Shown here piece after piece: positions 6,965-12,446 of a stretch of 12,446 nt of DNA. The translations under genes were made by a program, and so were the position numbers. Each line of letters starts with the position of its first letter. The first letter of the stretch is position 1. The stretch lies in NCBI GenBank assembly GCA_014360395.1, contig JACIXM010000062.1:1-12446 (forward strand). The letters are read 5' to 3'. This DNA is from Actinotalea sp. (GTDB taxonomy: Bacteria > Actinomycetota > Actinomycetes > Actinomycetales > Cellulomonadaceae). Under the pieces are notes generated by a model. It ran no database searches. It had not been told where the DNA came from and worked only from the letters and a program-made list of their open reading frames with translations.

Positions 6965-8535
6965 CGGGTGCTCCCGTCGTCGGCGCCCAGCAGGGCGGAG
7001 CGGCGCAGCTTGTGCAGGGCGGTGCGGGGCAGCGCGTCCACGACGGTGACGTGGCGCGGTGCCTTGAACGCGGCGAGGTGGGCGCGGCAGTGGGCGACCA
7101 CCTCCTCGGTGGTGACCGAGGCGCCGGGGGCGAGCACGAGGTACGCGTGCCCGACCTGTCCCCAGCGCGGGTCGGGCACGCCGATGACGGCCGCCTCAGC
7201 GATCGCGTCGTGCCGGGTGAGCACGGCCTCGACCTGGGCCGGCGAGATGTTCTCCCCGCCGGAGATGTACATGTCGTCGAGCCGGTCGACGACCCGGAAG
7301 TACCCGTCGGCGTCGCGCTCGACGTAGTCGCCGGTGCGCAGCCAGCCGTCGACCCGCGCCGCACGCGTCGCCTCGGGGTCGCGGAAGTACTCGGCGAACA
7401 CCGCAGGGCCGCGCACGAGCAGCTCCCCGCGGGCGGCACCGTGCAGCGTCCGGCCGGTCAGCGGGTCACGCACGGCGACGTCGACGTAGGGGTACGGCTT
7501 GCCCACGGACCCGACGTGCTTCTCCGCGTCCGCCGGGGGCAGGCCCAGCACGTTCGGCCCGGCCTCGGTCAGCCCGTAGCCCTGGAGGATCCGCACGCCG
7601 CGGGCGTGCCAGGAGCGCAGCAGGTCCTCGTCCATGGGCGCCCCGCCGACGACGGCGTACCGCAGGCTCGACAGGTCCGCGCCGGCGAAGTCCGGGTGCT
7701 CGGCCATGAGCCGGTACGTCGCCGGCACGCCCATGAGCGTGGTGACACCGTGACGGGAGAGCAGCGCCAGGGCCCGCCCGGCGTCGAACTCCCGCTCGAG
7801 GACGACCGTCGCGCCGACCCACCAGGCCAGCAGCGGCTGCACGTTCCAGCCGCCCACGTGGAACTGCGGCAGGACCGCGAGCACGACGTCGTCGGTGCCC
7901 AGGGGGGCGACGCCGTTGAGCGCGAGGTTGGTCCAGAAGCAGCTGGCGTGGGTCAGGACGACGCCCTTGGGCGCCCGCGACGTGCCCGAGGTGTAGATCT
8001 GCAGCAGGGCGTCGTCGTCGCGGACGGCGCGGCGGCCCGCCTGGGGCTCGGCGTCGAGCCGGACGGGGCCGGGCACGTGCTGCTCGACCCCGTCGGGCCC
8101 GAGCAGCTCCACGGGCGGCGCGGGCTCCAGGCCGCCGACGGCGTCCTGCGCGGCGGCGGCCAGGCCCCGCTCGGCCAGGAGCAGGACCGCGCGGCTGTGC
8201 CGGACCTGGTGCTCCAGCTCGCCCGGCGCGAGCCGCCAGGACAGCGGGACGAGCACCAGGCCGGTCCGCGCGCACGCCATGAACAGGACGACGTGGTCGG
8301 TGCTGTTCCGGGTCAGGGTCGCGACGCGGTCGCCCACGAGGTAACCGGCGCGCTGGAGCCGGCGGGCCAGGGCCTCCGCCCGCGCGTCGAGCTCGGCGTA
8401 CGTCGTCGCCCGCTCGCCCTCGACGACGGCGACGTGGTCCGGCGCCAGGCGCGCGCGGTCGCACACCCACCGGCCGAGCGTGTGCAGCCCGTCGGTGGAC
8501 CGGTCCCGTGCGGCCTGCTCGTGCCCCTCGCTCAC
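6961..8535 (-). CDS. Acyl-CoA ligase (AMP-binding, adenylate-forming)
   Basis: This 524-residue class I adenylate-forming enzyme should activate a carboxylic acid with ATP and CoA. Core motifs are all present. YTSGTSRAPKG (181-191) is the P-loop, GYGLTEAG (319-326) the A5 adenine/acid-binding motif, TGDY (401-404) with the acidic Asp403 is A7, DRLDDMYISGGENI (417-430) the hinge A8, and PRTALHK (503-509) carries the catalytic lysine Lys509. In that last motif a His replaces the usual Gly before Lys, a minor departure. There is no carrier-protein domain, so it is a free CoA ligase. The GTG start at 8535 is chosen for a GGAGG box 5 nt upstream and its GTGA overlap with livM; the open frame further upstream is a shadow of livM. 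Substrate unknown: an imported short-chain, hydroxy or aromatic acid all fit. Acetoacetyl-CoA synthetases are usually longer, so I do not favour that. Confidence 0.9.
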   Translation of the reverse strand: MSEGHEQAARDRSTDGLHTLGRWVCDRARLAPDHVAVVEGERATTYAELDARAEALARRLQRAGYLVGDRVATLTRNSTDHVVLFMACARTGLVLVPLSWRLAPGELEHQVRHSRAVLLLAERGLAAAAQDAVGGLEPAPPVELLGPDGVEQHVPGPVRLDAEPQAGRRAVRDDDALLQIYTSGTSRAPKGVVLTHASCFWTNLALNGVAPLGTDDVVLAVLPQFHVGGWNVQPLLAWWVGATVVLEREFDAGRALALLSRHGVTTLMGVPATYRLMAEHPDFAGADLSSLRYAVVGGAPMDEDLLRSWHARGVRILQGYGLTEAGPNVLGLPPADAEKHVGSVGKPYPYVDVAVRDPLTGRTLHGAARGELLVRGPAVFAEYFRDPEATRAARVDGWLRTGDYVERDADGYFRVVDRLDDMYISGGENISPAQVEAVLTRHDAIAEAAVIGVPDPRWGQVGHAYLVLAPGASVTTEEVVAHCRAHLAAFKAPRHVTVVDALPRTALHKLRRSALLGADDGSTR

Positions 8536-9734
8536 CGGCGCCTCCGTCCCTGCCGCAGGCGCGCCGCCGCGCCCGCCAGGCCGCCCGGCATGAAGAGCAC
8601 GACCAGGACGAACAGTGTGCCCAGCGTGAACAGCGGCTCGGACAGCGGCACGTGCAGCACCGCCGGCAGCCCCTGGACGAGGTCCGAGGACGCGAAGACC
8701 GACAGCCGCTGGTCCAGCAGCGTGTACAGCACCGCCCCGACGACGGCGCCCCACCGGGACCCGACGCCGCCGAGGACCACCATGACCAGCAGGGTGATGG
8801 TGAGGTCGGCGGAGCTGATCGTCGGCACGGCCTGGGACTGCAGGAGCAGGTAGGCCATCCCGACGACGGCCGCGAGGGCGCCCGCGACGGCGAAGGTCAG
8901 GAGGCGGATGAGGTACGGCTGCTGGCCGATGACCCGCACGCGCAGCTCGTTCTCCCGGGTCGCCTCGACGACGTGGCCCGCGCGGGACCGCTGGAACCAC
9001 GTGACGACGACGTACACCCCGGCGAGGACCGCCAGCGCGAGCCAGTACACGTTGCGGGTGTCGGCGACGCCCACGAGCCAGTCCGGCACGTTCGCCGTCC
9101 GCAGGCCCACGCCCTCCTCGCCACCGCTCCACCCGCCGATGTTGCGGCGCGCGACGACGTTGCCGGCCTGCGCGAACGCGAGCGTCACCATCGCGAAGGA
9201 CACGCCCGTCACCCGTAGGGAGATCGCCCCGACGAGGTTCGCGAGCACCACCGCGCCCACGAGCACCAGGGCGGCCCCGGTCAGCAGGGGCAGGTCGGTG
9301 CGCTGCAGGACGACCGCGAGGCCGTACGCGCCGGCGGCGAAGTACAGGGCGTGCCCGAAGCTGAGCATCCCCGCGACGCCGTAGAGCAGGTGGTAGCTCA
9401 GGGCGAGGGCGCCGTAGAGCAGGCACAGGGCCAGGAGGTGCAGCGTCCCGGGGGTGTAGGTCGGGCCGGGCAGGACCCCGGGGACGCGCAGGTCCAACAA
9501 GGGCAGGACCGCCAGGACGACGGCGGTCACGGCGGCACCGACCCAGGGCGCAGCCCCGCGTGCCCGGGCCGGCGGGGCGGCCAGGCGTGCCCTGAGCCCG
9601 GTGCGGCCCGCGGTCGGACCGGTGGCACCGGCCCCACCCGGCGCGCCGTCGTCGGCCCGGACGGCCTCCGGACGGGCGTCGCTCGTGGTCGCCGGGTCAG
9701 CGGCCCCGGTCGGGGTGCTCGTGGGGGTGTTCAT
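8532..9734 (-). CDS. livM: Liv-type ABC transporter permease, LivM family
   Basis: This 400-residue inner-membrane permease would pair with LivH in a HAAT-family importer. After a polar, low-complexity N-terminus of about 60 residues come multiple hydrophobic helices, starting at about 64-82. The LivM hallmark YHLLYGVAGMLSFGHALYFA lies at 114-133. The EAA-like cytoplasmic loop RAGHVVEATRENELRVRVIG (251-270) should contact the ATPases. The later helix pair contains VVLGGVGSRWGAVVGA (319-334), typical of the family. A basic tail RLRQGRRRR closes the chain. The ATG overlaps the livH stop (ATGA) and an AAGG box precedes it. The N-terminal extension is unusual for LivM. The name reflects family; the true substrate is probably not a branched-chain amino acid in this context. 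Confidence 0.92.
   Translation of the reverse strand: MNTPTSTPTGAADPATTSDARPEAVRADDGAPGGAGATGPTAGRTGLRARLAAPPARARGAAPWVGAAVTAVVLAVLPLLDLRVPGVLPGPTYTPGTLHLLALCLLYGALALSYHLLYGVAGMLSFGHALYFAAGAYGLAVVLQRTDLPLLTGAALVLVGAVVLANLVGAISLRVTGVSFAMVTLAFAQAGNVVARRNIGGWSGGEEGVGLRTANVPDWLVGVADTRNVYWLALAVLAGVYVVVTWFQRSRAGHVVEATRENELRVRVIGQQPYLIRLLTFAVAGALAAVVGMAYLLLQSQAVPTISSADLTITLLVMVVLGGVGSRWGAVVGAVLYTLLDQRLSVFASSDLVQGLPAVLHVPLSEPLFTLGTLFVLVVLFMPGGLAGAAARLRQGRRRR
8541..8545 (-). promoter_or_regulatory. Acyl-CoA ligase ribosome binding site
   Basis: GGAGG on the minus strand, 5 nt before the GTG at 8535. It fixes the ligase start where the open frame would otherwise run far upstream through livM. Confidence 0.6.
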
Positions 9735-10606
9735 GCCGCCTTCGCTCCCATCAGGCCGGACGGCCGCACGAGGAGGACGAGGGCCAGCGCGAGCACCGCG
9801 ATGAGGTCCCCGATCCCGAGGTAGTAGTTCGCGAACTGCTGCGGCACCGCCACGAGCACCGCAGCGAGCGCGGCGCCGGTGAGCGAGCCCAGGCCGCCGA
9901 TGACGGTGACGATGAACGCGAAGATCAGCAGCGTCCCGCCGAGGTGGGCGGAGACGTACCCGAAGTACTGCGAGGCCAGGACCCCGCCGAGGCCCGCCGC
10001 AGCACCGCCGATGGTGAAGACGAGGGTGAAGGACCGCCGGACGTCGATCCCCAGCGCCGTGACCATGGCGCGGTTCTCGACGCCGGCCCGGATGACGAGG
10101 CCGTAGCGCGTGTGCTTGAGGAAGAGGACGAGCCCGACGAGCACCGCGACGGCGGCGCCGATCGCGAGGAACCGGTCGTTGGGGACGTTGGCGCCCAGCA
10201 CCGAGGTGGTCCGGTCGAGCCAGGCCGGGCCGGAGATGAAGATCGGGTCGGTGCCCCAGATGCCCTCGTACAGCGCCACGGTGACCAGGCCGAGCCCGAC
10301 CGTCACGAGCACCTGCTCGATGTGCCGCTGGTACAGGGGGCGGATGAGCAGCAGCTCGCTCAGCGCCGCGATCGCCGCGCCGGCGAGGGCGCCGAGCACC
10401 ACGGCCACGGCGAACCCGGGCCAGGTCGTCGCGCCGACCGCGCGGGACACCTCGAACCCGATGAAGGCGCCGAGGGTGAGGAAGGCGCCGTGGGCGAAGT
10501 TCAGCACGCCCATGAGCCCGTAGATGAGCGACAGGCCGGAGGCGACGAGGAAGTACAGCGCGCCCAGCCCGAGGCCGGTGATCAGCAGCAGGACGGTGAT
10601 GCTCAC
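9731..10606 (-). CDS. livH: Liv-type ABC transporter permease, LivH family
   Basis: This 291-residue membrane permease has about eight hydrophobic helices. The family signature GLSLIYGLMGVLNFAHGAF (24-42) is near the N-terminus. The cytoplasmic coupling loop TRYGLVIRAGVENRAMVTAL (166-185) follows, then GLGGVLAS (205-212), VIGGLGSLTGA (235-245) and a C-terminal LLVRPSGLMG (278-287). Length is standard for LivH. The GTG at 10606 is taken as start because GAGGAGG lies 7 nt upstream and it forms a GTGA overlap with livF; translation further upstream is a livF shadow frame. With LivM, LivF and LivG it completes the membrane part of an importer. No periplasmic or lipoprotein binding partner is in view. 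Confidence 0.93.
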   Translation of the reverse strand: MSITVLLLITGLGLGALYFLVASGLSLIYGLMGVLNFAHGAFLTLGAFIGFEVSRAVGATTWPGFAVAVVLGALAGAAIAALSELLLIRPLYQRHIEQVLVTVGLGLVTVALYEGIWGTDPIFISGPAWLDRTTSVLGANVPNDRFLAIGAAVAVLVGLVLFLKHTRYGLVIRAGVENRAMVTALGIDVRRSFTLVFTIGGAAAGLGGVLASQYFGYVSAHLGGTLLIFAFIVTVIGGLGSLTGAALAAVLVAVPQQFANYYLGIGDLIAVLALALVLLVRPSGLMGAKAA

Positions 10607-11385
10607 GGGCGGGCCTCCTCGGCGGCGCGGGCGGTCGGCGGCTGGGCGCCGGGAGCGTCGTCGTCCGACCGGCGGGCGGTCGGCGGCTGCTCCGCGTGGA
10701 CGCCGAGGTAGCGGCGCACGGCCGCCTCGTCGCCGAGCAGCTCGGCCGCCGGTCCGGTGTGCACGACCCGGCCGCCGTCGATGACGACGACGTCCTGCGC
10801 CAGCTGCTCGATGACCTGGAGGTTCTGCTCGACCAGCAGGACCGGGACCGTACGGGCCGCCTCCTGCAGCGCCGTGGCGAGCTCGGTGACGATCTTCGGC
10901 GCGAGGCCCTTGGTGGGCTCGTCCACGAGGAGCAGCCGGTTGCGGTTGAGCAGGGCGCGGGCCATCGACAGCATCTGCTGCTGGCCGCCCGACAGCGTCC
11001 CCGCGCGCTGGGCGGAGCGGCGCACGAGGTCCGGGAAGAGCGCCTCGACGAGCTCGCGCCGGGGCTCGCGGTCGCGGACCGCCAGGCGCAGGTTCTCCTC
11101 GACGGTGAGCGCGGTGAAGACCTCGCGGTCCTCGGGCACGTAGCCGACGCCGCGCTGCACGATGCGGTGGGTGGGCTCCCGGTCGATGGGCTCGCCGTCG
11201 AGCAGGACGGTCCCGGAGCGCTCGACGAGGCCCAGGATCGCCTTGATCGTGGAGGTCTTGCCCACGCCGTTGCGCCCGAGGACCGCGGTGACCCCGGTCG
11301 CCGGGACGGAGAAGGAGACGTCCTCGACGACCTGCTGGCCGCCGATCGACGCGGACAGGTGCTCGACCTGCAGGACGGCGCTCAT
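10603..11385 (-). CDS. livF: Liv-type ABC transporter ATP-binding protein, LivF family
   Basis: A 260-residue cytoplasmic ATPase of a HAAT importer. Walker A is GRNGVGKT (37-44), the signature is LSGGQQQ (131-137), and Walker B is LLLVDEPTKGLAP (151-163) with Glu156 as catalytic base. LLVEQN (183-188) carries Gln at the H-loop position, as is usual for LivF. GYVPEDREVFTALTVEENL (81-99) is the LivF-type Q-loop region. The catalytic domain ends near 232. A tail of about 28 residues follows and contains QPPTAR twice, mirrored by a 14-bp DNA repeat at 10631-10644 and 10676-10689. It starts at ATG 11385, overlapping the livG stop (ATGA); longer upstream starts would lie inside livG. Confidence 0.94.
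   Translation of the reverse strand: MSAVLQVEHLSASIGGQQVVEDVSFSVPATGVTAVLGRNGVGKTSTIKAILGLVERSGTVLLDGEPIDREPTHRIVQRGVGYVPEDREVFTALTVEENLRLAVRDREPRRELVEALFPDLVRRSAQRAGTLSGGQQQMLSMARALLNRNRLLLVDEPTKGLAPKIVTELATALQEAARTVPVLLVEQNLQVIEQLAQDVVVIDGGRVVHTGPAAELLGDEAAVRRYLGVHAEQPPTARRSDDDAPGAQPPTARAAEEARP
10614..10620 (-). promoter_or_regulatory. livH ribosome binding site
   Basis: GAGGAGG on the minus strand, 7 nt before the livH GTG at 10606. It is a strong Shine-Dalgarno match that decides the start; it lies within the end of livF. Confidence 0.65.
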
Positions 11386-12260
11386 GCGGTGGCTCCGAGG
11401 TAGGCGCTCTGCACGCGGGGGTCGGCCATGATCGCGGCGGGCTCGTCGAAGGCCAGCACCCGGCCCTGGTCCAGGACCGCGACGCGCTCGACGAGGCCGA
11501 GGACGACGTCGATGTGGTGCTCGACCATGAGGACCGTGCACGCGTGGTCACGGTGCATCCGGCGGATGACCTCGCTCAGGCCGGGGACGTCGGCCCGCGC
11601 CACGCCCGCCATCGGCTCGTCGAGGAGGATGACCGACGGCTCCATCGCGAGGAGCACGGCGATCTCCAGCTTCCGCTTGTCGCCGTGGGACAGCCCGCCG
11701 GCGAGGACGTCGGCGCGGTGGGCGAGGTCGACCTCCGCGAGGTGCCCGAGCGCCGTCGTCGTCGCCTGGTCGCCGCGGCGGGGGAAGCGGAGGAACGAGA
11801 GGTTCCCGCCGAGGCGCCGCTGCGCGGCGAGGCGGACGTTCTCCAGGACGCTGAGGCCCGCGAAGAGGCTCGAGGTCTGGAAGGTCCGGCCCAGCCCGGC
11901 CTGAGCGCGGCGGTGGATGGGGGCGTGGGTGATGTCGGCCCCGTCCAGCAGGACCCGGCCCGCGGTCGCCCGGTGGACCCCGGAGATCATGTTGAACAGC
12001 GTCGTCTTGCCCGCCCCGTTCGGGCCGATGACCCCGACCATCTCCCCCGGGCGGACCGCCAGGTCGATGTCGCTGAGGATGTGGATCCCCCCCACGCGGA
12101 AGGACAGGTTCTCCACCACGAGCGCACCGCCGGCGGCGCGGGAGCTGCCGGCGGTGCCGCGGGCGACCGGCGCGGCTCCGCGGGCACCGGCGGACGCGCC
12201 GGGCCCGGAGCCGGCGGGTGCAGCGGGGCGGGCCGACGGCGGTGTCGGGGTCGTGGACAT
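11382..12260 (-). CDS. livG: Liv-type ABC transporter ATP-binding protein, LivG family
   Basis: A 292-residue cytoplasmic ATPase and the first visible gene of the operon. Walker A is GPNGAGKTT (79-87). GLGRTFQTSSLFAGLSVLENV (122-142) is the Q-loop region typical of LivG. The signature is the LivG variant LSHGDKRKLEIA (190-201), Walker B is VILLDEPMAGV (210-220) with Glu215, and the switch is EHH (247-249) with His248. A 45-residue Ala/Pro/Gly/Ser-rich leader precedes the ABC domain, which starts at LVVENLSF (47-54); most LivG proteins lack it. The ATG at 12260 has GGGAGAG (12264-12270) 3 nt before it. A later start inside the leader cannot be fully excluded but no better ribosome binding site is evident. 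Confidence 0.93.
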   Translation of the reverse strand: MSTTPTPPSARPAAPAGSGPGASAGARGAAPVARGTAGSSRAAGGALVVENLSFRVGGIHILSDIDLAVRPGEMVGVIGPNGAGKTTLFNMISGVHRATAGRVLLDGADITHAPIHRRAQAGLGRTFQTSSLFAGLSVLENVRLAAQRRLGGNLSFLRFPRRGDQATTTALGHLAEVDLAHRADVLAGGLSHGDKRKLEIAVLLAMEPSVILLDEPMAGVARADVPGLSEVIRRMHRDHACTVLMVEHHIDVVLGLVERVAVLDQGRVLAFDEPAAIMADPRVQSAYLGATA

Positions 12261-12312
12261 GGGCTCTCCCGTCGGGGTGGGGCGTCCGGTCGTCAGGGTG
12301 GGGGTGGGCGAT

Positions 12313-12326
12313 GCCGGAGGTCCGGC
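12313..12326. promoter_or_regulatory. Short dyad upstream of livG, candidate operator
   Basis: Perfect 6-bp arms around a 2-bp centre (GCCGGA, GG, TCCGGC), 53 bp upstream of the livG start. Its size and symmetry would suit a TetR-family dimer, but short GC dyads occur by chance in such DNA. Confidence 0.2.
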
Positions 12327-12329
12327 GGA

Positions 12330-12363
12330 CGCCGCGCCGGGGGGTGCGCACCCCGGCGCGGCG
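12330..12363. terminator. Strong GC hairpin upstream of livG
   Basis: CGCCGCGCC (12330-12338) pairs perfectly with GGCGCGGCG (12355-12363). Inside, a G run pairs with CCCC (12351-12354), leaving a small TGCGCA-containing loop. The inner part includes a perfect 14-bp palindrome at 12341-12354. It may terminate an upstream gene outside the window, act as a leader structure for the operon, or be an operator. No U-tract is present. The 186 bases to the right of livG contain no gene I can support and no clear -10/-35 pair. Confidence 0.4.
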
Positions 12364-12381
12364 GCGCGCCGCGGCGCCCTC

Positions 12382-12423
12382 GGGCGGCGGGCGTCGGGCG
12401 TCGGGCGGCGGGCGGCGGGCGGG
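12382..12423 (+). repeat. Six G-rich heptad repeats with G-quadruplex potential
   Basis: Six consecutive 7-bp units of the form GGGCGNC or close variants run from 12382 to 12423. They place GGG tracts at 12382, 12389, 12396, 12403, 12410, 12417 and 12421. Tracts separated by 4 nt fit the canonical G-quadruplex pattern on the plus strand. The window ends 23 bases later. Confidence 0.7.
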
Positions 12424-12446
12424 CGCCGGCCACGGGCGGCGGGTCG

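Noticed and set aside
12293..12446. 3' end of an upstream minus-strand gene entering from the right edge
   Set aside because: One frame has no stop until 12293-12295, but the DNA is hairpin plus G-rich heptads and the translation would be low-complexity with no Liv binding-protein features. It cannot be supported without sequence to the right.

Overview
The window is very GC-rich DNA (well above 70% by eye). G/C dominates third codon positions, GTG starts are common and genes are packed with 4-bp overlaps. This, together with the protein flavour, points to a high-GC actinobacterium, most likely a Micrococcales/Cellulomonadaceae-type organism. The taxon is an inference from composition, not from a marker gene. 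Every convincing gene lies on the minus strand.

Left part (1-1300): three contiguous 32-bp tandem repeats abut a strong hairpin. The hairpin lies just downstream of a class II fructose-bisphosphate aldolase gene (fba, 147-1169), which looks like a stand-alone glycolytic gene with its own weak candidate promoter. Between fba and the next gene is a 294-bp spacer with two copies of a 45-bp imperfect repeat and two hairpins. One of these hairpins directly follows the thiolase stop and is a plausible operon terminator.

Centre and right (1464-12260): a single long polycistron reads right to left. In transcription order it is livG, livF, livH, livM (ABC transporter of the branched-chain amino acid/HAAT type), an acyl-CoA ligase, a TetR regulator, a 3-hydroxybutyrate dehydrogenase, an alpha/beta hydrolase, the two subunits of a 3-oxoacid CoA-transferase, a 34-codon small ORF made of a pentapeptide repeat, and a thiolase. 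Ten of the eleven junctions are 4-bp ATGA/GTGA overlaps and the other has a 1-nt gap, so the set is almost certainly co-transcribed and translationally coupled. No substrate-binding protein gene is seen; it would lie beyond the right edge or elsewhere.

How the genes work together: the enzymes form a complete ketone-body route. 3-hydroxybutyrate is oxidised to acetoacetate (BdhA), acetoacetate is charged to acetoacetyl-CoA (ScoAB), and that is split to two acetyl-CoA (thiolase). The hydrolase and ligase could release or activate a precursor, and the Liv-type transporter could import it. I therefore read this as an import-and-catabolism operon for a 3-hydroxybutyrate-related acid, ester or oligomer under a local TetR regulator, not as a branched-chain amino acid system. 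The substrate is inference.

Right edge (12261-12446): no gene is seen. It holds the livG ribosome binding site, two short dyads, a strong GC hairpin and a run of G-rich heptads with G-quadruplex potential.
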